From: Bacteroidota bacterium
GTDB taxonomy: Bacteria; Bacteroidota; Bacteroidia; Chitinophagales; Chitinophagaceae
Reading direction: 5' to 3'
Length of the DNA stretch: 57,336 nt
Assembly (NCBI GenBank): GCA_026391415.1
Contig: JAPLEL010000105.1
Span: forward strand, 1 to 57,336
A model generated the notes under the pieces. That model was not told where the DNA came from and did not search any database. It worked only from the letters and a program-made list of their open reading frames with translations. Numbering within the stretch: position 1 is the first letter of the stretch; the number at the start of each line of letters is the position of its first letter. Position numbers and translations under genes: made by a program. Below, piece after piece: positions 8,511-17,659 of the stretch.

Positions 8511-9593
8511 TTATAAGTATCGATCACCTTTATTCCTTTTCACTTCTGCAACGTATTCTTTAATAGCTTGCTCTTTGTCTTTTTTACAAATTAATAATAC
8601 ATCTTTTGTATCTACAACAATGCAATCGTCTAATCCTTGTATAACAATGAGTTTATCGTTGGTAGCAGAAATCATGCATTTAGTTGCATCAATTACAATT
8701 ATATTTTCACTTGTTACTGCATTTCCTAAATAGTCTTTCTCTAAATTATCGTAAGCGCTATTCCAGGTTCCTAAATCACTCCATCCAAAAGACGAAGGAA
8801 TTACAAATACATTGTTTGCTTTTTCCATGATGGCAAAATCAATCGACACATTAGTGCATTGTGGATAGATTCTATTGATGGCTTTTTTTTCGCTTGCAGT
8901 ATTAAAATGTTCTTTCTCATTGTCGAATAATTCAAACATTTCTGGTTGGTGTAATTCAAATGCTTTCATTACACTTTTTACTTTCCAAACAAAGATACCT
9001 GCATTCCATAAAAAATCGCCGCTAGAGATAAAGGTTTTTGCCAGTTCTAAATCGGGTTTTTCTGTAAATGTTTTTACTTTATAAATGCCTTCTGTGGCAC
9101 TAGAAGTTGCGTGTTGAATATAACCGTATCCTGTATTTGGATGCGTTGGCTTAATGCCCAGTGTTACCAGTGATGGCACTTCTGTTACAAAATCCAATGC
9201 TTTTTGTGTAATGTTTCTAAACGCTTCGTTATCTAGAATCATATGATCGCTAGGTGCTACAATTAGGCTAGCTTCTGGATCTTTTTGTAGCAATTTATAA
9301 GAAATATACGCTACACAGGGAGCCGTATTTTTTCGGCTAGGTTCTGCTAAAATATTTTCGGGAGGCAAAAGTGGCAATTGTTCTTTTACAATAGACACGT
9401 ATTCGTCGGAAGTAACAATAAAAATATTTTCATTAGGAATAAAAGCGGCATACCGCTCATAGGTCCATTGTATTAATGATTTTCCTGTATTTAAAATGTC
9501 TAAAAATTGCTTTGGATAGCTTGTTCTACTCTTGGGCCAAAAACGACTTCCAATTCCGCCGGCCATAATGGCTACATAGTGATGTTTATTCAT
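8511..9593 (-). CDS. manC: Mannose-1-phosphate guanylyltransferase
   Basis: Makes GDP-mannose from mannose-1-phosphate and GTP for surface polysaccharides. Of 360 residues, the N-terminal nucleotidyltransferase has the signature MAGGIGSRFWPKSRTSYPKQF, then EPSRKNTAPC, the metal-binding LIVAPSDHMI and the sugar-binding FTEKPD and FLWNAGIFVWK. IDFAIMEKA and GWSDLGTW are also family hallmarks. There is no isomerase domain, so it is the short monofunctional form. Between kdsD-like and fabH-like genes on the same strand, it fits an envelope-precursor unit. Confidence 0.92.
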   Translation of the reverse strand: MNKHHYVAIMAGGIGSRFWPKSRTSYPKQFLDILNTGKSLIQWTYERYAAFIPNENIFIVTSDEYVSIVKEQLPLLPPENILAEPSRKNTAPCVAYISYKLLQKDPEASLIVAPSDHMILDNEAFRNITQKALDFVTEVPSLVTLGIKPTHPNTGYGYIQHATSSATEGIYKVKTFTEKPDLELAKTFISSGDFLWNAGIFVWKVKSVMKAFELHQPEMFELFDNEKEHFNTASEKKAINRIYPQCTNVSIDFAIMEKANNVFVIPSSFGWSDLGTWNSAYDNLEKDYLGNAVTSENIIVIDATKCMISATNDKLIVIQGLDDCIVVDTKDVLLICKKDKEQAIKEYVAEVKRNKGDRYL

Positions 9594-9676
9594 TCAAGAG
9601 TGGGTTATAATAATAATCGTATTAAATATTTTTACAAGATATAAAACGAAAGCTATAAACAAAAAAATTGTTTTTA

Positions 9677-10639
9677 CTAAACGATTCCTTCTCTAACTAA
9701 ATCGTGTAAATGAAGCACCCCAAGGTATTCATTGTTTTGCGCTACCAATAGTGCACTGATATTATTATTTCTTAAAATTTCTAATGCTTCTACCGCCAAA
9801 TTATCGGCACCAATTGTTTTTGGATTCAGCGTTAAAATATCATTTGCGGTAATATGGTCTAGTGAACTACTTTTCTCTAGCATTCTTCGCAAATCGCCAT
9901 CTGTAATAATGCCTATAATTTGATTTTGTTCGTTTACTACTGCAGTAATGCCCAATCTTTTTTGGGTTATTTCTACAATCACTTCTCTCAAACTTGCACT
10001 GGCTAATACTTTTGGGCTAGCATTCTGATTACTTAATTCGCCTACGCGTAAATACAGTCGCTTGCCTAAATTGCCTCCTGGATGATATTTGGCAAAATCT
10101 CTTTCGCTGAAACCATTTAATTCCATCAAACAAACGGCTAATACATCGCCCATAACCATTTGAACGGTGGTACTACTGGTTGGGGCTAAATTATTAGGGC
10201 AGGCTTCTTGACTAACAGTGGTATTTAAAACAATGGCTGCTTCTTTTGCCAAGAAACTATCAATATTACCCACCATGCCAATTAATGGGTTACCAAAACT
10301 TCTAATAAGTGGTACCAATACCTTAATCTCTGGACTTTCGCCACTCTTACTAATAATTAGTACAATATCTGCTTCTTGAATCATGCCCAAATCGCCATGG
10401 ATGGCATCTGCGGCATGCATAAATAAGGCAGGTGTTCCAGTAGAGTTGAGTGTAGCAACAATTTTTTGGGCAACAATGGCGCTTTTTCCTATCCCACTAA
10501 TAACCAATCGGCCTTTTGAAGCATAAATTAACTGTATAGCTTTTTCAAAATCGGCATTAATAAATGCCGATAAACCAGCTACGGATGCAGCTTCCAACTC
10601 AATGGTTTGCAGGGCTGTTTTTTGTATAGATGGATTCAT
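9677..10639 (-). CDS. kdsD: Arabinose-5-phosphate isomerase, KpsF/GutQ family
   Basis: Interconverts ribulose-5-phosphate and arabinose-5-phosphate, the first step to KDO of LPS. About 320 residues: an N-terminal SIS domain (residues about 25-160; GRLVISGIGKSAIVAQKIVATL, ISKSGESPE, HGDLGMI) and two C-terminal CBS domains (about 195-315). I prefer ATG 10639 over an in-frame ATG at 10648, because the TACATTTG promoter box covers 10646-10653. It is divergent from recQ, and manC follows 83 nt downstream. Confidence 0.9.
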   Translation of the reverse strand: MNPSIQKTALQTIELEAASVAGLSAFINADFEKAIQLIYASKGRLVISGIGKSAIVAQKIVATLNSTGTPALFMHAADAIHGDLGMIQEADIVLIISKSGESPEIKVLVPLIRSFGNPLIGMVGNIDSFLAKEAAIVLNTTVSQEACPNNLAPTSSTTVQMVMGDVLAVCLMELNGFSERDFAKYHPGGNLGKRLYLRVGELSNQNASPKVLASASLREVIVEITQKRLGITAVVNEQNQIIGIITDGDLRRMLEKSSSLDHITANDILTLNPKTIGADNLAVEALEILRNNNISALLVAQNNEYLGVLHLHDLVREGIV

Positions 10640-10645
10640 ACAATG

Positions 10646-10653
10646 CAAATGTA
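10646..10653 (-). promoter_or_regulatory. -7 box TACATTTG of kdsD
   Basis: Read on the minus strand this matches TAnnTTTG. It ends 7 nt before the preferred start codon, so the leader must be very short. No good -33 TTTG at the ideal distance was seen. Confidence 0.5.
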
Positions 10654-10694
10654 AACTTTAACAGCTTAAACTTTTAATTCAAACTGCAGTTCGT

Positions 10695-10702
10695 TAACTT
10701 TG
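10695..10702 (+). promoter_or_regulatory. -7 box TAACTTTG of recQ
   Basis: Matches TAnnTTTG on the plus strand. It would give a leader of about 160 nt before the recQ ATG, and that leader contains the hairpin at 10749-10776. Confidence 0.45.
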
Positions 10703-10748
10703 TAAGCCTATTTTGCTTAAAAATGCCAAGTGCTATGCTTAAGTGAAC

Positions 10749-10776
10749 AATCGTTTTAAAGCTTTGTAAAACGATT
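10749..10776 (+). other. Perfect 10-bp inverted repeat in the recQ leader
   Basis: AATCGTTTTA and TAAAACGATT flank an 8-nt loop. No T-run follows, so it is not a classical terminator. It could be an operator or a leader RNA hairpin between the recQ promoter and its start. Confidence 0.5.
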
Positions 10777-10866
10777 ATCAATTTAAATGGGGGGATACCA
10801 AAAAAAAGCTTTAACTTTTAGAAATGCTAGATTCCCAATGATGGGATGGAAAATTGATTTTGATAA

Positions 10867-13164
10867 ATGGCAACAACAATTAAAAAAACAACTGCAAAAC
10901 CCGCAAGCAAAATAATAAATAAGCGAAGTTCTCCAAGAAAAGACAACACCGCCACTATTACCACAGAACATCAATATGATATTCATGGAGGTCTTGAAAA
11001 ATATTTTGGTTTTAGAGAGTTTAAGGGTACCCAAGAAAAAGCAATTAATAGCCTTCTTAACGGTCAGGATACTTTTGTAATCATGCCTACTGGAGGCGGC
11101 AAAAGTCTTTGCTACCAATTACCTGCAATGATGATGGAAGGTTGTGCCATAATTGTATCTCCATTAATTGCTTTAATGAAAAACCAAGTAGACTTGGTAA
11201 GGGGTTATAGTGAAAAAGATGATGTAGCACATTTCTTAAATTCTTCCTTAAATAAAGGTCAAATTAAAGCGGTAAAAGACGATTTAACAGCTGGTAATAC
11301 CAAGCTATTATATGTAGCTCCTGAAACACTTACCAAACAAGAAAATCTAGAATATTTTAGCGACCTAAAAATTTCTTTTTTTGCGGTAGATGAAGCGCAT
11401 TGTATTTCGGAATGGGGGCATGATTTTAGACCAGAGTATCGTCGTTTGCGCGAGATGATGGAAATTATTAATCCTGATATTCCAGTAATTGCGTTAACTG
11501 CAACTGCCACACCAAAAGTACAAAGTGATATTGTAAAAAATTTAGGATTAAGAAAACCACATATTTATATTTCTTCTTTTAATCGTAGCAATTTATACTA
11601 CGAAATTCAACCCAAAATTAAAAAAGACCAAACGGTAAAAAGTATCGTTAAGTTTATTAGTGGGCATAAAGGAAAGAGTGGTATTATTTATACACTTAAC
11701 AGAAAAACAACCGAAGAACTTGCCGAGTTATTGGTGGCAAATAACATTAAAGCGGTTGCCTATCACGCAGGGCTCGATCAAAAATTGCGAGCAGAAAGGC
11801 AAGACCAATTTTTAAATGAAGACGTGCAAGTAATTGTTGCAACTATTGCTTTTGGAATGGGCATAGACAAGCCGGATATTCGGTTTGTAGTTCACTTTAA
11901 TATTCCAAAATCAATTGAAAATTATTACCAAGAAACGGGTAGGGCTGGCCGAGATGGTATGGAAGGTTTGTGTGTATTATATTATTCGCACAAAGACGTT
12001 TCTAAACTCGAACATTTTTTACGCGACAAGCCTTTAAGTGAAAGAGAAGTTGGTGCACAGTTAATTGACGAAACCGTTGCCTATGCTGAATCTGCGGTGT
12101 GCAGAAGAAAAGTGTTGTTACACTATTTTGGCGAAGATTGGGAAACAAAAAACTGCGGCAATTGCGATAACTGTTTAAATCCAAAAGAGCGTATAGAAGC
12201 AAAAGAGGATGTTGTAAATATCCTTAAAGCAGTAGTTGCTTTAGACGAAAGATTTGTAACTGATTATGTTGTGAATGTAGTGATGGGGAAGCTCACGCCA
12301 CAAATAAGTATGTTCCGCCACGATAGCCTTCCGGTTTTTGGAGTTGGTAACGATAAAGAATACCATTTATGGAGTAGTTTAATCAGACAAATGTTACTAG
12401 AGAATTTAATAAGAAAAGATATTGAGGAATATGGCTTATTAAAAATTACTGAAAAAGGAGAGCAATTTTTAAAGAAACCAAGTTCCTTTAAAATAGTGTT
12501 GAATAATTTGTTCGAAGAAGCAAATGCCGATGATGATGAGGGAGAAAACGCATCTCAAACAGGAGCTGCTGCTGATGACAAGTTATTTGAAATGTTGAAA
12601 GACCTTCGTCAAACGGAGGCCAAGAAAAAAAGCCTTCCTCCATTTGTAATTTTCTTAGAAAATTCTTTGCAGGATATGGCTACTTTGTATCCTACAACTT
12701 TAGAAGAATTAGAAAAATGTCAGGGTGTAAGCAAAGGAAAATCTTTAAAATATGGCAAGCCCTTTGTAGAAGTGATTGCCAAATATGTGGTAGAAAATGA
12801 TATAGAAAAGCCCGATGATTTTGTCATGCGGAGCGTAGCAAATAAGGGGAATAATAAAATCTATATCATACAAAATGTAGATAAAAAAATTCCATTAGAA
12901 ACCATTGCAAAAAACAAAAGCCTTAAGCTAGAGGAATTACTAGAAGAAATGGAAACCATTGCAGCTAGTGGCACCCGGTTGAATTTAGATTATGCCATTG
13001 ACGAATGGCTCGATGAAGACGATCAGATTGATATTATAGACTATTTTAAAAGTTGCCAAACCTCTTCTTTAGACATAGCTCGTCAAGAGTTGAGTGATAA
13101 TGACTATAGTTGGGAACAACTAAAAATTATGCGAATTAAGTTCTTAAGCGTTTACGGAAACTAA
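10867..13164 (+). CDS. recQ: ATP-dependent DNA helicase RecQ
   Basis: 3'-5' helicase for recombination and fork repair, 765 residues. Order: a basic N-terminal extension (1-35), the helicase core with Walker A MPTGGGKS (residues about 75-82), DEAH in FAVDEAHCISEWGHDF, TATATP, and motif VI YQETGRAGRDG; a zinc-binding RecQ-Ct domain with four Cys (CRRKVLLHYF...CGNCDNC); a winged helix; an HRDC domain (PPFVIFLENSLQDMATLYP, about 595-660); and a C-terminal helix-turn-helix region often seen in Bacteroidota RecQ. All motifs are intact. Divergent from kdsD and followed by strong hairpins. Confidence 0.96.
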   Translation: MATTIKKTTAKPASKIINKRSSPRKDNTATITTEHQYDIHGGLEKYFGFREFKGTQEKAINSLLNGQDTFVIMPTGGGKSLCYQLPAMMMEGCAIIVSPLIALMKNQVDLVRGYSEKDDVAHFLNSSLNKGQIKAVKDDLTAGNTKLLYVAPETLTKQENLEYFSDLKISFFAVDEAHCISEWGHDFRPEYRRLREMMEIINPDIPVIALTATATPKVQSDIVKNLGLRKPHIYISSFNRSNLYYEIQPKIKKDQTVKSIVKFISGHKGKSGIIYTLNRKTTEELAELLVANNIKAVAYHAGLDQKLRAERQDQFLNEDVQVIVATIAFGMGIDKPDIRFVVHFNIPKSIENYYQETGRAGRDGMEGLCVLYYSHKDVSKLEHFLRDKPLSEREVGAQLIDETVAYAESAVCRRKVLLHYFGEDWETKNCGNCDNCLNPKERIEAKEDVVNILKAVVALDERFVTDYVVNVVMGKLTPQISMFRHDSLPVFGVGNDKEYHLWSSLIRQMLLENLIRKDIEEYGLLKITEKGEQFLKKPSSFKIVLNNLFEEANADDDEGENASQTGAAADDKLFEMLKDLRQTEAKKKSLPPFVIFLENSLQDMATLYPTTLEELEKCQGVSKGKSLKYGKPFVEVIAKYVVENDIEKPDDFVMRSVANKGNNKIYIIQNVDKKIPLETIAKNKSLKLEELLEEMETIAASGTRLNLDYAIDEWLDEDDQIDIIDYFKSCQTSSLDIARQELSDNDYSWEQLKIMRIKFLSVYGN

Positions 13165-13179
13165 AACGGTCTTAGCAAC

Positions 13180-13234
13180 AAATAAAAACCTGCGAATTGC
13201 CCTTTATTTTGGGGAGTTCCGCAGGTTTTTATTT
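13180..13234. terminator. Bidirectional terminator after recQ
   Basis: A perfect 15-bp inverted repeat (AAATAAAAACCTGCG at 13180-13194, its complement at 13220-13234) has A-rich and T-rich outer arms, so it can terminate on either strand. It starts 15 nt after the recQ stop. Confidence 0.85.
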
Positions 13235-13294
13235 GTAATAATCTTTTTTTTCACCAAAAGCAGCAGATCCGAACATACAATTGTCAATTGATTA

Positions 13295-13318
13295 TCAGAC
13301 TTTTTTTGTGTAGTCTGA
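13295..13318. repeat. 7-bp inverted repeat TCAGACT/AGTCTGA
   Basis: Second hairpin in the gap between recQ and the convergent DUF3089 gene, with a 10-nt loop rich in T. Function unknown; possibly a back-up terminator. Confidence 0.4.
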
Positions 13319-13354
13319 GCAGTAATATCCAATTTCCTACTGTGAAACCATTTA

Positions 13355-13378
13355 GGCCCTATTCTTTTGAATGGGGTC
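13355..13378. terminator. Hairpin at the end of the DUF3089 gene
   Basis: GGCCCTATTC pairs with GAATGGGGTC (two G-U and one U-G pair) around TTTT and is followed on the plus strand by TATTTTTT. It touches the stop codon of the minus-strand gene. The T-run favours termination of plus-strand transcripts arriving from recQ. Confidence 0.55.
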
Positions 13379-14427
13379 TATTTTTTAAAATAGGCATTAA
13401 TACGAGTTTGGGCATTTTCTCTGATGCTCAGGTAGTAAAGGTTATAATCTGCAATATGGTAGTTCTTGGTGGTATAAAAGATATTGCCAAAAAAATGCGG
13501 TTTTACAGTCCAAAGCACTCCATCGCTAATGGTTGCGTCTGCTACATGTTTTACCAAACTATTGTATTTTAGTAAAATACCACCCTTATTATCTTTTCGG
13601 TCTACATGGGTTTTTGTTGCGTTCCAGCTGAGTGGGTTGGTAACTATGGCCTTGTTTACTTCTAGGGTAATTTCTGCTGGAATATAGCCTTGTTTGTAAG
13701 TGCGCCAACTACATACACAACCTGTTTGATTAGGCAAACTGCAACTAGGAATAGCCGTATATAAATTTGTTGGAACAGGCATTCCTATCACATAAGCAGC
13801 AACTAATTTTGAATACAATGGTTTGTTTTCAAAAAATTCTTTGAGTAGTCTTTTGGTATGCGTACTTCCTTGGCTATGTGAAGCTATAATAATAGGCCTT
13901 GCTGCATTGTTGTGAGCTAAATAATACTCAAAAGCAGCTTTTACATCTTGGTAAGCCAATTCAAAAGCGGCAATTGCATCGGTACTATCTTGAGCTGTTT
14001 TGGCATAATAAGCAGATAAATGTGCTTGTCGGTACCTAGGCGCAAAAATTCTTCCAGCTGCATTAAAAACACTAGCCTGAAAAAGTATGGGGCTATAGTC
14101 TGTTTTAGCATTTAGTGCCGAATCATCAATTAGTGCATTCCAGCCCATTGTTTTTGCCTCATCGGTATAGGTAGTAGGGTAAACGAAAAAAATATCTACC
14201 GCTGAGTCTTTCTGGTAATTGGCTAATAATGGCTTAGGAACACTATCCGAAGGGTCTTTTTTATAAGGATGGGCAGCCCAATAATGCAAATCGCTATAAT
14301 CTGGTTTGCCATTGTTCAATGCTTTGAATTGATAGGCTTCATTAGCAGTTATAGCTTGCTTTTGAGTACTACAACTAAATACTAGGATACTCAGTACGAA
14401 TAAATAAAAAACAACATGCTGTTTCAT
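13378..14427 (-). CDS. DUF3089 alpha/beta-hydrolase lipoprotein
   Basis: Exported lipoprotein of 349 residues. The lipobox VFSC places the lipidated Cys at residue 19. The mature part has an alpha/beta-hydrolase-like nucleophile elbow, IIIASHSQGSTHTKRLL, with the putative catalytic Ser, preceded by AVDIFFVYPTTYTD and FAPRYRQAHLSAY, both typical of DUF3089. Members are annotated as putative lipases or esterases; the substrate is unknown. It is convergent with recQ and divergent from the oxygenase gene. Confidence 0.8.
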   Translation of the reverse strand: MKQHVVFYLFVLSILVFSCSTQKQAITANEAYQFKALNNGKPDYSDLHYWAAHPYKKDPSDSVPKPLLANYQKDSAVDIFFVYPTTYTDEAKTMGWNALIDDSALNAKTDYSPILFQASVFNAAGRIFAPRYRQAHLSAYYAKTAQDSTDAIAAFELAYQDVKAAFEYYLAHNNAARPIIIASHSQGSTHTKRLLKEFFENKPLYSKLVAAYVIGMPVPTNLYTAIPSCSLPNQTGCVCSWRTYKQGYIPAEITLEVNKAIVTNPLSWNATKTHVDRKDNKGGILLKYNSLVKHVADATISDGVLWTVKPHFFGNIFYTTKNYHIADYNLYYLSIRENAQTRINAYFKK

Positions 14428-14559
14428 ATATTAAAGTTCTAAAAAATCTACCATATTTATTAAATTTTATATAAGAACTTTTCAATAATGCGTATCTGCA
14501 TCTTCTTTTGTATTTTTAGTGTGATAAAAAATTGTCAGTATCATTTTAATATGCTTGTT

Positions 14560-15504
14560 ATGGCAATACCAGTAGTTGATTTAGCCGCTTTTGTAAGTGG
14601 CAGTCCAGAACAAAAAGCCAATTTTATTCAGTCTTTAGGAACTGCCTATGAAACTGTAGGTTTTGTAGCAGTAAAAAATCATGGAATTCCCGAGGTATTA
14701 ATTGCAGCACAATACGAACATGTGCAACAGTTTTTTTCGTTGCCCTTAGAAAAAAAGCTACACTACGAAATTACAGGATTGGCCGGACAGCGCGGCTATA
14801 CTAGTTTTGGTCGAGAGCATGCAAAAGGCAGTGAAGCCCCAGATTTAAAAGAATTTTTTCAATATGGCCAAACGGTTGAAGATGCTGATCTAATTAATGA
14901 AAGCTATCCAGAAAATGTAATAGTTGCTGAGATTCCGGTTTTTAATGATACCATATTTAATGCCTACCGACATTTTGAAACAGCAGGCTCCGCTTTATTA
15001 TCAGCCATTGCTAGTTATTTAGGTTTGAATGAAAATTATTTTACCCCACATATTCATAATGGCAATTCCATTTTACGTTGTATCCATTATCCACCCATTA
15101 TTAGCGAACCAAAATCGGCTATTCGTGCAGAACAACACGAAGACATCAACTTAATTACTTTATTAGTTGGCGCTTCGGCAGATGGCTTACAAATACTTAC
15201 CAAGCAAGGCGAGTGGTTGAATGTAACTTCTTTACCCGACCAAATTGTGGTAAATGTTGGAGATATGCTCCAGCGCTTAACCAATAACAAACTTTGCAGC
15301 ACTACACATCGTGTGGTGAATCCATCTCGTGATTTATGGCATACTAGTCGTTTTTCAATGCCATTTTTCTTACACCCCCGAAGCGAAATGAGTTTGGCAT
15401 GTTTAGATAGTTGTATAGACTCAGAACATCCTAAGGCTTATGAAGACATCACTGCGGGTGATTATTTAGACGAACGTTTAAGAGAAATTGGACTAAAAAA
15501 ATAA
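14560..15504 (+). CDS. 2-oxoglutarate/Fe(II) oxygenase, isopenicillin N synthase family
   Basis: About 314 residues. The N-terminal DIOX_N region starts [13 protein letters not shown] and includes [13 protein letters not shown]. The C-terminal double-stranded beta-helix carries the iron ligands His and Asp ([12 protein letters not shown]) and His ([10 protein letters not shown]), and the 2-oxoglutarate-binding Arg-x-Ser in SRFSMPFF. ATGs at 14551 and 14560 are both possible; 14560 gives the family-like start MAIPVVDL. It is 8 nt from the chromate-transporter gene, so they are likely cotranscribed. The substrate cannot be told from sequence. Confidence 0.85.
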   Translation: MAIPVVDLAAFVSGSPEQKANFIQSLGTAYETVGFVAVKNHGIPEVLIAAQYEHVQQFFSLPLEKKLHYEITGLAGQRGYTSFGREHAKGSEAPDLKEFFQYGQTVEDADLINESYPENVIVAEIPVFNDTIFNAYRHFETAGSALLSAIASYLGLNENYFTPHIHNGNSILRCIHYPPIISEPKSAIRAEQHEDINLITLLVGASADGLQILTKQGEWLNVTSLPDQIVVNVGDMLQRLTNNKLCSTTHRVVNPSRDLWHTSRFSMPFFLHPRSEMSLACLDSCIDSEHPKAYEDITAGDYLDERLREIGLKK

Positions 15505-15512
15505 GCAGTTAC

Positions 15513-16775
15513 ATGTTTCGTCATATCCCTTTTTTACGGGCTGTTTTTTGGCATAGCATTACCGCATTTGGTGGTCCGCAGGGTCATATGGGTATGATGA
15601 TGAAAACCTTTGTGCACCAACGCAAAGACCTTACTGAACTTGAATTAATTGAGTACAATGGGTTTTGCCAATTATTACCAGGCGCTTCATCTACCCAAAC
15701 CTTAACATTAATTGGTTACAAAAGAGGCGGTATTCCACTAGCATTGTTAACCCTATTAATTTGGATTTTGCCTGCCAGTAGTATTATGGGTGGACTGTCT
15801 TTTTTAGTGAATTATTTAAGTATTAGTAATTTGCAACTAGGTGTTTTTAAATTCATTCAGCCCATGGCTATTGGGTTTATTGCCTATTCAACTTTTAGAA
15901 TATTTGGCATTGCAGTGCACAATACTATTACAAGGGTTATAATGGCACTAGCTACAGTGGCTACTTTCTTAGCTTTCAAAACACCTTGGATTTTTCCAAG
16001 TTTGATTGTAGTAGCCGGAATTATTACCAATTTTAGTGACCGTCGCCACCCTCAAAAAGGCATTCCTCCAAAAGAAATTAAGTGGGGAAATATTTTAATT
16101 TTTATAGCAATTTTTGGTGTTGCAGGTTATTTATCTGAAACGGCTACGCGCCAAAACTGGCAAAATAGAAAACCCATCAACTTATTTGAAAATGCGTATC
16201 GTTTTGGTAGCCTAGTTTTTGGTGGAGGCGATGTGTTGATGCCGCTGATGTATGAACAATATGTAACTCGTCCTAATACAAAATTGGTACAAAATAAAAA
16301 GCGCGATGTATTGCAGATGGATAAGGCAGATTTTTTAACTGGCTCTGGTATAGTTAGGGCAATACCTGGTCCAGTTTTTTCAATTGGGTCTTTTGCAGGT
16401 GGAATGGTGATGCGCAATACCGGATTTACCCAACAAATATTAGGCTGCATGATAGGAACCGTTGCTATTTTTTTACCTAGCGTGTTATTGGTTTTGTTCT
16501 TTTTTCCAGTATGGCACAATCTCAAAAAATATGCGGTCATCTATCGGTCATTAGAAGGTATTAATGCCGCAGTTGTGGGTATTATGACTGGCGCTACTTT
16601 GTATTTAATCAAGGATAATTTTCTGTTTGCCTTGTTTAATGGGGAGTCAATGGCCTTTGCAGATGCATTTATCGTAATACTAACTTTTTCACTACTTCGT
16701 ACCAATCGTATTCCAGCGCCTTATATTGTTATAGGCTGCTTGCTGCTAGGATGGCTTACCCAGGCTAATATTTGA
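15513..16775 (+). CDS. Chromate transporter (ChrA/CHR family), long form
   Basis: Inner-membrane protein of 420 residues with two homologous CHR halves, as in long-chain members. Half 1 has [12 protein letters not shown] and [20 protein letters not shown]; half 2 has [16 protein letters not shown] and [24 protein letters not shown]. About ten hydrophobic segments are visible. Characterised members export chromate, with sulfate chemistry involved, but many are of unknown substrate. It directly follows the oxygenase gene. Confidence 0.88.
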   Translation: MFRHIPFLRAVFWHSITAFGGPQGHMGMMMKTFVHQRKDLTELELIEYNGFCQLLPGASSTQTLTLIGYKRGGIPLALLTLLIWILPASSIMGGLSFLVNYLSISNLQLGVFKFIQPMAIGFIAYSTFRIFGIAVHNTITRVIMALATVATFLAFKTPWIFPSLIVVAGIITNFSDRRHPQKGIPPKEIKWGNILIFIAIFGVAGYLSETATRQNWQNRKPINLFENAYRFGSLVFGGGDVLMPLMYEQYVTRPNTKLVQNKKRDVLQMDKADFLTGSGIVRAIPGPVFSIGSFAGGMVMRNTGFTQQILGCMIGTVAIFLPSVLLVLFFFPVWHNLKKYAVIYRSLEGINAAVVGIMTGATLYLIKDNFLFALFNGESMAFADAFIVILTFSLLRTNRIPAPYIVIGCLLLGWLTQANI

Positions 16776-16813
16776 CTAGTTGATTGATTTAATATTTTTT
16801 TGTACATTAGAGT

Positions 16814-17557
16814 ATGATCACACTTGCATTATACAATTTAAAAGGGGGCGTAGGAAAAACCGCAGCTGCCGTTAACTTGGCCTATTTGTCTGCTAAAGAC
16901 GGTTATAAAACCCTTGTTTGGGACCTTGATCCACAAGGATCTAGTTCTTTTTATTTAGGCTGTGAAGCCAAGGTAAAAAACGAGTCGAAAAAGATTTTAA
17001 ATAGCGAATTAGCGTTAACCGCAGCCATTCAGCCAACTGCATTTGAGCATTTAGATATTATTCCTGCCGACCTTTCAGCAAGGCATGCAGATATATTGTT
17101 TAGTGACATCAAGCAGTCAAGGAGAAAAATTGCGCAACTATTATCGGGGTTAAAAAAAACATACGATATTATTATACTAGACTGTCCTCCAGGCATTTCA
17201 TTGTTGCATGATGCCATCTTTTTTGGCGCTGATTTTGTGTTGATGCCCAATATTCCTACTACACTATCTATTAGGTCATACGAAACGGTGGTTGACTATT
17301 TTAAAGAAAATGCTTTTGACGCTTCTAAACTGAAATGTTTTTTTAGTATGGTGGATCACCGAAAAAATTTACACCACGAGGTAATTAACCAATTCTACAA
17401 AGACAAGATATTTTTAAAAAATTATATCCCTTATTTGAGTGAGGTAGAAAAAATGGGTATTCAAGAAGCTCCATTGGAAACCTATGCAGCAAGCAGCTTT
17501 GCAGCACAATGTTATAGAGACCTTTGGAAGGAGGTAAAAAAGAATTGCGTGAGCTAA
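16814..17557 (+). CDS. Orphan ParA-family ATPase
   Basis: Deviant Walker ATPase of 247 residues: LKGGVGKTAAAVNLAY (Walker A with signature Lys), LVWDLDPQGSSSFYLG, and the Walker B-like DIIILDCPPGISLLH. ParA proteins position DNA or protein cargo on the nucleoid or membrane. No ParB, no parS-like repeats and no replication gene lie nearby, so this is not an obvious chromosome or plasmid segregation pair. It starts 38 nt after the chromate transporter stop. The cargo is unknown. Confidence 0.87.
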   Translation: MITLALYNLKGGVGKTAAAVNLAYLSAKDGYKTLVWDLDPQGSSSFYLGCEAKVKNESKKILNSELALTAAIQPTAFEHLDIIPADLSARHADILFSDIKQSRRKIAQLLSGLKKTYDIIILDCPPGISLLHDAIFFGADFVLMPNIPTTLSIRSYETVVDYFKENAFDASKLKCFFSMVDHRKNLHHEVINQFYKDKIFLKNYIPYLSEVEKMGIQEAPLETYAASSFAAQCYRDLWKEVKKNCVS

Positions 17558-17659
17558 TCTTTATTATTTCTAACGAATTCTGCAAAAGACTCGTTAATTC
17601 GTTGAACTTATCTTGTATTCTGCACTGACTGTTTTAATATTACAGCTTAATACTGTTGT

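Noticed and set aside
13288..13572. Plus-strand frame at the end of the DUF3089 gene
   Set aside because: It runs across hairpins and the antisense of a good gene; no start signal or recognisable domain.
16814..17557. ParA as sign of an integrated plasmid or conjugative element
   Set aside because: No ParB, replication, integrase or transfer genes, and base composition looks like the surroundings.
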